Below are positions 1 to 7,337 of a DNA stretch of 52,165 bases, piece after piece. The number at the start of each line of letters is the position of its first letter. Position 1 is the first letter of the stretch. The notes beneath the pieces are model-generated. The model was not told where the DNA came from, made no database searches, and saw only the letters and a program-made list of their open reading frames with translations. The position numbers and the translations under genes were made by a program. The DNA is from Halorhodospira abdelmalekii (GTDB lineage: Bacteria > Pseudomonadota > Gammaproteobacteria > Nitrococcales > Halorhodospiraceae), in NCBI RefSeq assembly GCF_016583625.1, contig NZ_NRRN01000020.1, positions 1-52,165 on the forward strand. Reading direction: 5' to 3'.

Positions 1-622
1 CGGGGCGGCTGACCAGGACGAGTGTGGTGCGTGCGCCATCGGCCAAGGCGGCAACGGCACCGGCGTAAGTCTCCTTCTGAGCTGCGAGCCCTTCTAGGGG
101 GCCGAGGCAGGAGGTCCCGGAGGTGTTGGTCTCGATATACCCGGTCCAGGCGCTAGGCAGAGAGAGCAGCCGCAACGTGTGCCCGGTCGGTGCTGTGTCG
201 AAGACCAAGTGGTCGTAACCCTCCGCAGCTCGAGGATTGCCCAGCAGGTCGGCAAAGGCGTCGAAGGCGGCGATCTCCACGGTGCAGGCACCAGAGAGCT
301 GCTCCTCCATGCTGCGCACGACGGCCTCGGGCAGTTGCTCCCGGTAGGGTCCGACCACGCGCTCCCGGTACGCTGCGGCAGCCTTTTCCGGATCGATATT
401 GAGCGCGTGCAAACCCTCGACACCCTGAACCGGGCGCGGAGTGTCGTCCAAGTCGGTCTCTAGCACCTCGTCGATGTTGGAGGCCGGATCGGTGGAGATA
501 AGCAGCACCCGCTTGCCCTGCTCTGCTAAGGCCAGCGCACTGGCGCAGGCCAGCGAGGTCTTGCCCACTCCTCCCTTACCGGTGAAGAAGAGATTGCGCG
601 TGGCGTTGTCGAGAAAGCTCAT
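1..622 (-). CDS. arsA: ArsA arsenite-transport ATPase, N-terminal part (3' end outside window)
   Basis: ArsA is the soluble ATPase that energises arsenite extrusion through ArsB, taking As(III) from the chaperone ArsD. The first 207 residues are visible; the gene runs off the left edge, and the full protein is normally about 580 residues in two homologous halves. Visible motifs are the deviant Walker A GKGGVGKT (15-22), DPASN (45-49) and the family signature DTAPTGHTLRLL (142-153), which transmits metalloid binding to the nucleotide site. The ATG at 622 starts MSFLDNATRNLFFTGKGG, just before the P-loop as expected. It lies 75 bp downstream of arsD, so arsR-arsD-arsA form one operon. A GET3-like or single-domain ArsA cannot be excluded because the C-terminus is missing. 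Confidence 0.93.
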   Translation of the reverse strand, partial: MSFLDNATRNLFFTGKGGVGKTSLACASALALAEQGKRVLLISTDPASNIDEVLETDLDDTPRPVQGVEGLHALNIDPEKAAAAYRERVVGPYREQLPEAVVRSMEEQLSGACTVEIAAFDAFADLLGNPRAAEGYDHLVFDTAPTGHTLRLLSLPSAWTGYIETNTSGTSCLGPLEGLAAQKETYAGAVAALADGARTTLVLVSRP

Positions 623-697
623 CGGTGAACCCCGTGGAGATGCGAAGAGAGAGAAGCCGCAGACGCGCCCTGTTCAGTCGCAGGGCACTTTGGACCT

Positions 698-1078
698 CTA
701 GCAGCAGCCGCTGCCGTGCCGCTTTTCGGCACCGTCGCCACAGCAACCGCCGGAGTCGTCCCCGCTCGAAGAGGGGGACACACCCACCCAGCTGGCCAGC
801 GCCTCGCGATCCGGATAGCTGCCCTGACTCATCACCTCGCCATCCACTAGGAAGACCGGCAGGGCGTCCTCGCCCCGACGTTCGAGGATGGCCTTGATGG
901 TGGCGTTCTCCACGAAGGCGCCAGGCTGCTGGGAGAGGTTGTAGCGGGTCACCGCCACCCCCTGGTTCTTCAGCCAATCCAGGTCAGCGGCCAGCCTCGA
1001 GAGCTTCGGATCGACGCTGGGGCCGCAGACGCCGGTACTGCAACATTGCGGGGGGTCATACACAGTCAGTTCGGTCAT
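698..1078 (-). CDS. arsD: ArsD arsenic metallochaperone
   Basis: ArsD delivers As(III) or Sb(III) to ArsA and is also a weak DNA-binding repressor in some plasmid operons. The 126-residue protein has a thioredoxin-like fold sequence and all the expected cysteines: C12-C13-C18, the site needed to hand arsenite to ArsA, and C-terminal vicinal pairs C112-C113 and C125-C126. The arrangement closely follows plasmid R773 ArsD, except that the last pair is shifted about six residues further out. Its ATG overlaps the arsR stop codon as ATGA, so translation is probably coupled. It is followed by arsA. Confidence 0.95.
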   Translation of the reverse strand: MTELTVYDPPQCCSTGVCGPSVDPKLSRLAADLDWLKNQGVAVTRYNLSQQPGAFVENATIKAILERRGEDALPVFLVDGEVMSQGSYPDREALASWVGVSPSSSGDDSGGCCGDGAEKRHGSGCC

Positions 1079-1431
1079 GTCGGAATCCTGTCATCATCAA
1101 GTGGTGGGCGATTGGGCATGCCGTCGAGACGGCGCTGAGCCGCCCGCCAAGAGTGGTGAGTGGCGGCGGCCTCAATGACCCGGTGTACCCAATCGGGCAG
1201 ATCGTCGGCCAGCCGGTAGTGCACCCACTGCCCCTGCCGCTCGTCCACCAGCAAACCGGCGGTACGCAGCTGCGCGAGATGGCGGGAGATCTTAGGCTGG
1301 GACAGATCAAGGGCGTGGGTCAGCTCGCAGACACACAGGCGACCTTCGCTGTGCAGCAGCAGCACGCTCTGCAGCCGCGTAGTGTCCGCCAGCAGGCGGA
1401 AGAGTCTCTCAGGTACGATGTCCATGGGCAT
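1075..1431 (-). CDS. arsR: ArsR-family metalloregulatory repressor
   Basis: A 118-residue winged-helix repressor that should release the operon promoter when it binds As(III)/Sb(III). The metal site in helix alpha-3 reads C33-V-C35-E-L; the third cysteine of the R773 type (ELCVCDLC) is replaced by Thr38. Two thiolates are known to be enough for induction in that family. The DNA-recognition helix lies in SQPKISRHLAQLRTAG. Two in-frame ATGs (1431 and 1425) are possible; neither has a clear Shine-Dalgarno sequence. It is the first gene of arsRDA and sits directly behind a perfect inverted repeat that is probably its operator. No arsC or permease gene is seen upstream. Confidence 0.93.
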   Translation of the reverse strand: MPMDIVPERLFRLLADTTRLQSVLLLHSEGRLCVCELTHALDLSQPKISRHLAQLRTAGLLVDERQGQWVHYRLADDLPDWVHRVIEAAATHHSWRAAQRRLDGMPNRPPLDDDRIPT

Positions 1432-1437
1432 ACTATA

Positions 1438-1455
1438 CGCATATCCGTATATGCG
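1438..1455 (-). promoter_or_regulatory. Probable ArsR operator
   Basis: Perfect inverted repeat of two 7-bp arms (CGCATAT and ATATGCG) around a 4-bp centre, ending only 6 bp upstream of the first possible arsR ATG. A-T-rich dyads of this kind are typical ArsR/SmtB sites. The closeness to the start codon suggests a very short or absent leader. Binding itself is inferred. Confidence 0.55.
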
Positions 1456-1786
1456 CGTAAGCGTATTAGGTGATCAGCACGGAATCTGCGACCCCCGATA
1501 GGTCGAGGGTGCTGGTGTCGGCCTTCACTAGCCAGCGATTGACGATGATACCGAGAAGAGAATGATCGCCAATGCACGGTCGATGAACCTGTCGAAGAGC
1601 AAATGGATGGCCAATGTAATCCGGGAAAAATTAGTCGACGACTGGCCGACTGGCCAGACACGGTGCGGGAGTTGCCCGGAAGCTGGGCGGACTTCCCCTC
1701 ACTAAAGGAGTTGCGCACAGGTGCTGATGCCGACTCGGAGCGCGAAGCGCGCTAATGCTTTAATTAACGGCGTTCCGTTGCCGCTC
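1456..1786. other. Intergenic stretch with a small hairpin and a possible gene remnant
   Basis: No intact gene is seen between arsR and the CHAD gene. At 1739-1753 a hairpin (AGCGCG, 3-nt loop, CGCGCT) lies downstream of the CHAD stop codon, without a T-run. On the minus strand at about 1480-1640 two short hydrophobic reading frames meet: one includes FDRFIDRALAIILF, the other LGIIVNRWLVKAD followed by a stop. They would join with a single frameshift and might be the decayed C-terminal end of a membrane protein. I cannot name a family. Confidence 0.3.
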
Positions 1787-2911
1787 TTACGCCCTGACGC
1801 TCAGGCTCTTGTCTTTCCAGAAGACGGCACTCTGCTCAAGCCGCTGCCATACCTCGGTGAAGTGGCGCAGCTGGATCTCGGCCTGTGCCGCTTGCCAACC
1901 GATAACGATGCCGCCGGCGCAGGCCAGCATCTCGGGCGCCGGCTGTGCGGGTGACCGGCGACGGCGAGCGCCCTTTGACGGTGCCGATTTGACACCGGCA
2001 GCGGCCCCTTCTGCGGCCTGCCCCGACGTTGCTGAGTCGACGCCTTGATGCGGACCCGGCTGGAGAGCCTGCTGTTGCAGCTCCCAGACGAGTTGTCGTC
2101 CGACAGCCGCATCGTTGTAGACCCCAAGGCAATCCTGGAGCGCTTTGACCTCTTTAAGATAGCGCCCCGTTGCTTGGCGGCGAAACAGTGGAGCGAAAAA
2201 CTCTACTGCATAGCGCAACTTTTTGCCGCGGATGCGAAGTTCGTGGAGCTGTTGATCGTTCAGCTCCGCGCTCCGCCGACCGAGCTTGCGCAGCTTGCGC
2301 CGGCGCCCTTTGAGCTGTTTGACGGCAAAGGGAGCAATCGGCTGTAGCCGCGGGTCGTGCGGCTCCGCGCGCCAAAAGCTATCGTCCGGCAGCGTCTCAA
2401 GGCGCGTCATCAGAGTGCGGTAGCGCTCGCCGCGCAGTGCTGCATGCGCTTGCGAGTAGGCGTGGCGTTGATAGTCGTGGGCTGCCGCCGCGATCGGCTC
2501 TAAGGAGATATGGGGGCCGACCCACTCGCGGATAGGGGGCAGCGTCTCATGCAGAAAGACATCGGCATCACGCGCCGGCCCGAGCGCTTGCTGCAGCCAG
2601 CGCAGTTCGGTACGAAGCCACTCATACGGCTCGGAAGCAATCACCTCGCTGAAGGTGTTGAGCAGGGCACGCAGGCGGCGAACCCCGACGCGCAGCTGAT
2701 GAACGCCCTCCGGATCGGTTCCGACCAACGCGGGCGCTTCGTTGCTGCGAATTTGCCAGCGGCAGTCCTCAAGCAGGCGGGCACAGGCGCTTGCAACGGT
2801 GTCGTCTTTGCGCAGACTCGAAGGTGGGGCCTTCTGCGGACGCGCTTCAGTTGCCGTGGTTGCCGTGGTTGCCTGATTCGCAGTGGCTTCGGCCGGCGTG
2901 GCTTTAACCAT
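1787..2911 (-). CDS. CHAD-domain protein (polyphosphate-associated)
   Basis: CHAD domains are all-helical, carry conserved histidines and basic residues, and bind inorganic polyphosphate in several bacteria. The 374-residue protein has both hallmark helices: HQLRVGVRRLRAL (from residue 71) and HELRIRGKKLRY (223-234), plus a very basic stretch KGRRRKLRKLGRR near 201-213. There is no CYTH triphosphatase domain. The N-terminal 35 residues are Ala/Thr-rich, and a low-complexity Ala/Gly/Arg insert sits at about 280-330, inside the second half of the domain. The gene is divergent from the glycosyltransferase, and a set of Pho-like repeats touches its start codon. The polyphosphate link is family knowledge; the cellular role is not known. 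Confidence 0.85.
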   Translation of the reverse strand: MVKATPAEATANQATTATTATEARPQKAPPSSLRKDDTVASACARLLEDCRWQIRSNEAPALVGTDPEGVHQLRVGVRRLRALLNTFSEVIASEPYEWLRTELRWLQQALGPARDADVFLHETLPPIREWVGPHISLEPIAAAAHDYQRHAYSQAHAALRGERYRTLMTRLETLPDDSFWRAEPHDPRLQPIAPFAVKQLKGRRRKLRKLGRRSAELNDQQLHELRIRGKKLRYAVEFFAPLFRRQATGRYLKEVKALQDCLGVYNDAAVGRQLVWELQQQALQPGPHQGVDSATSGQAAEGAAAGVKSAPSKGARRRRSPAQPAPEMLACAGGIVIGWQAAQAEIQLRHFTEVWQRLEQSAVFWKDKSLSVRA

Positions 2912-2914
2912 TGA

Positions 2915-2954
2915 TCGTCATCTCCGGGACACATTGACGTCATCACTCTGTCAC
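2915..2954 (+). promoter_or_regulatory. Candidate Pho box repeats at the start of the CHAD gene
   Basis: Three 7-bp elements in one orientation and at multiples of 11 bp: TCGTCAT (2915-2921), ACGTCAT (2937-2943) and CTGTCAC (2948-2954). The last two form a 7-4-7 Pho box pattern. The repeats point away from the CHAD gene, whose ATG is at 2911, so they could block or remodel its promoter rather than activate it in the usual way. No good -10 follows them on the plus strand. Confidence 0.35.
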
Positions 2955-3123
2955 AAAGGATAGCGCCGAAAACTAGCTCCGTGTACAACGAGCCCTACGG
3001 TGCAACAAAAAATTCACGGGGCTGTAATATTTTGCCTCGACCGGCGCCCTTGCTCCTTCAGGAGAACTCGAAAAATCCCGTTCTCGACTGATTAGGTGAG
3101 TCGCGACTGCAGGCGAGGCGCGA

Positions 3124-3163
3124 CTGTCATCGAGCTGTGATCGGCGAATCATCGCCCTGTCAC
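3124..3163 (+). promoter_or_regulatory. Candidate four-repeat Pho box array upstream of the glycosyltransferase
   Basis: Four 7-bp elements start exactly every 11 bp: CTGTCAT (3124), CTGTGAT (3135), GAATCAT (3146, degenerate) and CTGTCAC (3157). The E. coli PhoB consensus is two CTGTCAT-like repeats separated by 4 bp. The array ends 23 bp before the ATG at 3187. No convincing -10 hexamer occurs about 10 bp after any pair, so promoter function is less certain than PhoB binding. Confidence 0.5.
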
Positions 3164-3186
3164 GGGGGGGACGCATCCTTCGTGGC

Positions 3187-4566
3187 ATGGAACCGTCTAT
3201 CTCTGCGAGTCTTGACCCAACGGCGCTGCGCCGCATTGCGATCGTCAGCGAGACTTTCGCACCCGAGGCGAATGGGGTTGCGACGACGCTGCGCCACCTA
3301 ACCGCTGAGCTGCAACGCATGGGCGTTGCGGTCGATCTGGTGCTGCCGACCCATCCCGCGCGCGCACATTGGGGTCCGGCTAGGGGCTCGGCGTGCGCCC
3401 CCCCTCTTCAAGGAATCGAAGGGCAACCCCAGCGCGCCGTTTCGTTGCGCGGTGGTAGCGCGCCCGTCGGCGAGGTGCGACTGGAGCCGGTCACCGGAGT
3501 GCCCTTGCCCAGCTACCGGGACGTCCGCATCGGTCTAGTCACCACTCGGCGGCTGCGGAAGTTGTGGCGGCAGCATCGCCCGGATGCGCTCTACATCGCG
3601 ACCGAGGGGCCGCTCGGGCGTGCTGCCTTGAAGGCCGCCGAGCAGCTCGGGATCGCGGCCGTTACCGGCTTCCATACCCGCTTTGATACCTACATTGCCC
3701 ACTACCTCTCGGCGCGGCTGCAGCCTCTGGCGCAGTCGGTGTTGCGCCGTTTCCATAACCGCGCCGCCAAGACCTTGGTCCCCGATGCGGCACTGGCGCA
3801 GCAGCTCGCACACGCGGGCTATCGCCACGTCGCCCTGATGCGCCGCGGTGTCGATACCACGCTGTTCGATCCGCAGCGCCGCTGTCGCGAATTGCGCACG
3901 CATTGGGGCGCTGCCCCGCAGACGCCGGTGCTGCTCTACACCGGACGGATCGCCGCAGAGAAGAATCTTGCGCTGCTGGCGCGCGCCTTTGAACGGGTAC
4001 GTGCCCACTGTCCGCAAGCGCGGTGTGTCGTCGTCGGCGAGGGGCCGTGGCGACATGAACTCAAGCGCCTGGCACCGGCGATCCACTTTGCCGGCAATCG
4101 TTATGGGGACGACCTGGCCCGCCACTACGCCTCGGCCGATCTCTTTCTCTTTCCAAGCCTGAGCGAGACCTTCGGCAACGTCACGCTGGAGGCCATGGCC
4201 AGCGGTCTACCCGTCGTCGCTTTCGACTATGCCGCGGCCGCCTCCTACGTCGAGGATGGCAACCACGGCTTTTTGGCCCCTTGGGGCGCTGAAGCGGAGT
4301 GGGTCACAGCGGCGACGACTTTGGCACAGCTGCCGACGGCACAACGGCGAGCGATGGGGCTGCAGGCGCGCGCCGCAGTCGCCGAATTGGCATGGCAGCA
4401 AATTGCCGTGCGGTTTGCATCGATCCTGGCGGAGGCGATGGGTGCCCCGCCGCAACACGACGGGGCCGGACGCCCGCCGCTGGCGCCTCGTGGTGCCCAG
4501 GCGCGAGGGTCCAGGTCCAGTGCTGAACCCAATGCGAAGGAGGAGATCCCATGCAACGAGCGTTGA
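3187..4566 (+). CDS. GT4-family glycosyltransferase (lipid or mannosyl/glucosyl transferase)
   Basis: A GT-B fold retaining glycosyltransferase of 459 residues. The N-terminal acceptor domain opens with RRIAIVSETFAPEANGV (15-31), the usual start of the SqdX/MgtA/Agt-type branch. The donor domain has GRIAAEKN (253-260), VGEGP, and the E-x7-E nucleotide-sugar motif E327-E335 inside SETFGNVTLEAMASG. Relatives transfer sugars to diacylglycerol (sulfoquinovosyl, glucosyl, glucuronosyl) or mannose to inositol lipids; the exact substrate cannot be read here. Residues 62-98 form a Pro/Gly/Ala-rich insert not expected between beta strands, and the C-terminal 40 residues are also low complexity. There is no Shine-Dalgarno sequence before the ATG. 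The 3' end overlaps the PAP2 gene by 16 bp. A Pho-like array lies upstream. Confidence 0.88.
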   Translation: MEPSISASLDPTALRRIAIVSETFAPEANGVATTLRHLTAELQRMGVAVDLVLPTHPARAHWGPARGSACAPPLQGIEGQPQRAVSLRGGSAPVGEVRLEPVTGVPLPSYRDVRIGLVTTRRLRKLWRQHRPDALYIATEGPLGRAALKAAEQLGIAAVTGFHTRFDTYIAHYLSARLQPLAQSVLRRFHNRAAKTLVPDAALAQQLAHAGYRHVALMRRGVDTTLFDPQRRCRELRTHWGAAPQTPVLLYTGRIAAEKNLALLARAFERVRAHCPQARCVVVGEGPWRHELKRLAPAIHFAGNRYGDDLARHYASADLFLFPSLSETFGNVTLEAMASGLPVVAFDYAAAASYVEDGNHGFLAPWGAEAEWVTAATTLAQLPTAQRRAMGLQARAAVAELAWQQIAVRFASILAEAMGAPPQHDGAGRPPLAPRGAQARGSRSSAEPNAKEEIPCNER

Positions 4567-5081
4567 ATCGTGTTCAGCAGTGGGAGGTGCAGGTCTGTCT
4601 GCTGCTTGCGCATTGTTCGCGGCTGCCGCAACTGCGCGAACTCTTCGTCTTGGCCAGCCGTCTCGGCGATGGCGCGCTCTGGTACGCCTTGATGGCCGCG
4701 CTGCTGATGACCTACGGGCAGGCGGCGTGGCCGGCCGTTTTGCATATGGCCGTAACGGCAGTGGTCGGCGTCTTGCTCTACTGGGCGATCAAGCGCAACA
4801 CCCGGCGCCCGCGGCCCTTCGAGGCTGAGGCCAAACTGCAACCGCTAGCGCCGACCCTCGATCGCTACAGCTTTCCATCAGGACATACTCTGCATGCGGT
4901 GTCGCTGACCATGATCGCAGTGGCCTATTACCCGGTGATGGCGGCGTGGCTGATTCCGGTTGCGGCATTGATCGCCGCCTCGCGCGTCGTACTGGGGCTC
5001 CACTATCCGACCGACGTGCTCGCCGGAGCCCTCCTCGGTGCGCTGTTGGGCTATGGCGGTTTGGCGCTGATGGGCTTCTGA
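4551..5081 (+). CDS. PAP2-family membrane phosphatase
   Basis: A 176-residue integral membrane phosphatase of the type that removes phosphate from phosphatidate, phosphatidylglycerol phosphate or undecaprenyl pyrophosphate. All three catalytic motifs are intact: K81-x6-R88-P89, P109-S-G-H112, and S144-R-x5-H151-x3-D155. Hydrophobic segments at about 42-56, 61-80, 115-127, 131-145 and 157-172 fit the family topology. The start at 4551 has a strong AAGGAGG 6 bp upstream and lies inside the end of the glycosyltransferase gene, so the two are translated from one mRNA. Diacylglycerol made by such an enzyme would be the acceptor for a lipid glycosyltransferase, which suggests a shared pathway (inference). 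Confidence 0.9.
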   Translation: MQRALNRVQQWEVQVCLLLAHCSRLPQLRELFVLASRLGDGALWYALMAALLMTYGQAAWPAVLHMAVTAVVGVLLYWAIKRNTRRPRPFEAEAKLQPLAPTLDRYSFPSGHTLHAVSLTMIAVAYYPVMAAWLIPVAALIAASRVVLGLHYPTDVLAGALLGALLGYGGLALMGF

Positions 5082-5113
5082 GCGCGGCGTGCGTAATTGG
5101 CGCGAGCAGGACG

Positions 5114-6421
5114 TCAAGAGAGGGAACGACTGGCGATGAGTCGCGGGGGGAAGAAGAGCGTAAACGTCGAGCCTTGATTCGGTTCGCTGCGGATATGCAA
5201 TTGGCCTCCGTGACGCTGCATTACGTGTTTGACGATCGCCAACCCGAGGCCGGTGCCGCCGGTGGCGTTGGAGCGCCCCTTGTCGACACGGTAGAAGCGT
5301 TCGGTCAGGCGCGGGATGTGCTCGCGCGGGATCCCGATCCCGGTGTCGATCACTTGTCCATAGGCGCCTCTGGCATCGGAGTACCAGCGCACCTCAATCG
5401 CCCCGCCATCCGGGGTATAGCGCACCGCGTTGGAGAGCAGATTAGAGAAGGCGCTGCGCAGCTCTTTTTCAGCACCGAAGATCGTCAAACCCGGCTCGGC
5501 GGTGAGTTCAACGTGGTGTCCCCGGTCGCCGGAGAGCGTACGCGTCTCGGCGCAGAGCGCGTTGAGCATCTCGCCGATATCGACCGGGTGCTGCTCGGCG
5601 CTTGGCGCGGCCGTCTCCAAGCGTGAGAGCATCAGTAGATCTTGTACCAGGGTCTCCATGCGCCGCGACTGATCGCGCAGCAGCTGGATCGACGGAGCCC
5701 ACTCCGGATGATCGACGGCCAACTCGTCGGCCATCTCCTCGGCGACCCCATAGATCACCGTCAGCGGCGTCTTCAGCTCGTGCGAGACGTTGGCCACAAA
5801 GTCGCGGCGCACCGTCTCTAAGCGCTCGGTGCGCGTTGTGTCACGGGCAATCAGAAGGCGCTGATCGCGCCCGTAGGGAATCAGCCGAACCTCCAGCAAG
5901 ACCCCCGGCTGTGCCGGCGAGGGCAGCGTCAACGGCTCCCGTCCGCCACCTGCAGCCACCCACTCGGCCAAGGCCGATCTACGAATCAGACTGGTGATGT
6001 ACTGGCGCTCATCCTCGGGCCAACGCAACCCGAGCAAGCGCCGGGCAGCGTCGTTCCACCACACGACCCGATCGCCGCGTTGCAGCACCACGGTGGCATC
6101 GGGCAGCGCCTTGGCCGACTCCCGATACTGACGAATGACCCGCTGCAGCCGTACGCGCCGCTCGCGCTGGCGGCGCTGACGACGACTGAGCGCATGGAAG
6201 GTCTCTCCCCAGACTCCCCACGACAACGGCGGCTCGATCCGTCGATCGCGACGCGCCCAGCGCTCCAGCCGCGCCAACTGCCACAGGTTCCAGGCGCCAT
6301 TCAGCGCCAGGAGCAGCGCTGCGATCTCGAGCCACCAGCCGGTCGCTAGGGCAACGACAACAGCAACGCCGCCGACCAGCGCCACTCGACCCCAGAAGGC
6401 CGTCCACGGGTTATAACGCAT
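5114..6421 (-). CDS. phoR: PhoR phosphate-regulon sensor histidine kinase
   Basis: A 435-residue membrane-bound kinase that phosphorylates PhoB when phosphate is short and dephosphorylates it when phosphate is plentiful. Two N-terminal membrane helices (about 11-28 and 31-48) with hardly any periplasmic loop between them are typical of PhoR, which senses through the Pst transporter and PhoU. A PAS domain occupies about 100-195. The H-box FVANVSHELKTPLTVIYG places the phospho-accepting His at 214; the ATPase domain has NLLSNAVRYTP (N-box), DTGIGI (359-364) and GTGLGLAIVKH (from 389). It follows phoB on the same strand after 95 bp and converges on the PAP2 gene with a 32-bp gap. No phoU or pst gene is in the window. 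Confidence 0.93.
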   Translation of the reverse strand: MRYNPWTAFWGRVALVGGVAVVVALATGWWLEIAALLLALNGAWNLWQLARLERWARRDRRIEPPLSWGVWGETFHALSRRQRRQRERRVRLQRVIRQYRESAKALPDATVVLQRGDRVVWWNDAARRLLGLRWPEDERQYITSLIRRSALAEWVAAGGGREPLTLPSPAQPGVLLEVRLIPYGRDQRLLIARDTTRTERLETVRRDFVANVSHELKTPLTVIYGVAEEMADELAVDHPEWAPSIQLLRDQSRRMETLVQDLLMLSRLETAAPSAEQHPVDIGEMLNALCAETRTLSGDRGHHVELTAEPGLTIFGAEKELRSAFSNLLSNAVRYTPDGGAIEVRWYSDARGAYGQVIDTGIGIPREHIPRLTERFYRVDKGRSNATGGTGLGLAIVKHVMQRHGGQLHIRSEPNQGSTFTLFFPPRLIASRSLS

Positions 6422-6516
6422 GACTCACCACTACTACCGAACGCATTGGCTCGTGCATTCTCCCGTCGGCACATCCTGTGTCCGCATCCAGCCCCCTCTA
6501 TTCCCCCCCGCCTCCA

Positions 6517-7212
6517 TTAGGCCCGTTCAGAGAAGCGATAACCGGCGCCGCGCACCGTCTGCACCAGCCGGTCGTGTCCCGTCTCGGCGAGTATTTTACG
6601 CAGCCTACGGATATGAACATCGACCGTGCGCTCTTCGACGTAGACGTTGGCGCCCCAGACATGATCGAGCAGCTGCGTGCGCGTAAAGACTCGGTCGCGG
6701 TGGGTCATAAAGAAGCGCAGCAGGCGAAACTCAGTCGGCCCGATGGCCAGCGTCTGACCTTCGACACTTACGCGGTGGCTGACTGGATCGAGCACCAGGC
6801 CGTCGACCTCCACCGGCTCGTCACTGATCTCCGGCGCTGTGCGCCGCAGCACCGCCTTAATACGCGCTTTCAGCTCGCGTGGCGAGAAGGGCTTGGTGAC
6901 GTAGTCATCGGCACCGCTCTCCAGCCCCTGCACCTTGTCTTCTTCCTCGCTGCGCGCGGTAAGTAAGATAATCGGAATCGCGCGTGTCTGCTCGCTCTCC
7001 TTGAGTTGCCGCGCCCACTCGACCCCGCTCACCCGCGGGAGCATCCAGTCGAGCAAAATCAGATCGGGATGCTCGCGCTTAAGCAGTTCCGCTGCCTGCA
7101 TCGCATCGCAAGCAACCGTCGTCACGACCCCCTCCCGACCCAGCGTACTGAGCAACAACTCGCGAACCGCCGCATCGTCCTCGACGACCAGAATCTTGCC
7201 ACTCATTGTCAT
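6517..7212 (-). CDS. phoB: PhoB phosphate-regulon response regulator
   Basis: An OmpR/PhoB-family response regulator with a receiver domain (phospho-accepting Asp55 in LILLDWMLP, conserved Lys107 in TKPFSP) and a C-terminal winged helix ending [15 protein letters not shown]. Starts at 7218 (GTG), 7212 (ATG) and 7206 (ATG) are all in frame; I prefer 7212 because GAGAGGG lies 4-5 bases upstream. The following phoR gene and a Pho box plus -10 in front support PhoB rather than another OmpR-type regulator and suggest positive autoregulation. Confidence 0.93.
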   Translation of the reverse strand: MTMSGKILVVEDDAAVRELLLSTLGREGVVTTVACDAMQAAELLKREHPDLILLDWMLPRVSGVEWARQLKESEQTRAIPIILLTARSEEEDKVQGLESGADDYVTKPFSPRELKARIKAVLRRTAPEISDEPVEVDGLVLDPVSHRVSVEGQTLAIGPTEFRLLRFFMTHRDRVFTRTQLLDHVWGANVYVEERTVDVHIRRLRKILAETGHDRLVQTVRGAGYRFSERA

Positions 7213-7278
7213 CGTCACCCTCTCGCCTACAGTCTACCCACAGTGGGCCTCGGCAGTACCCCGCGCTGATCCCGCCTA

Positions 7279-7312
7279 GTAATAAGGCAAACGGGTGACA
7301 GCCGTGTGACAT
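7279..7312 (-). promoter_or_regulatory. Pho box and -10 of the phoBR promoter
   Basis: On the minus strand ATGTCAC (7312-7306), 4 bp, then CTGTCAC (7301-7295) make a 7-4-7 Pho box. After a further 10 bp comes TATTAC (7284-7279), a 4/6 match to the -10 consensus. This is the same geometry as the E. coli phoA promoter, where the second repeat takes the place of the -35 element. The phoB start codon is about 70 bp downstream. Confidence 0.7.
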
Positions 7313-7337
7313 GCGCGGCTTCCATCGTTGCGCCCGA

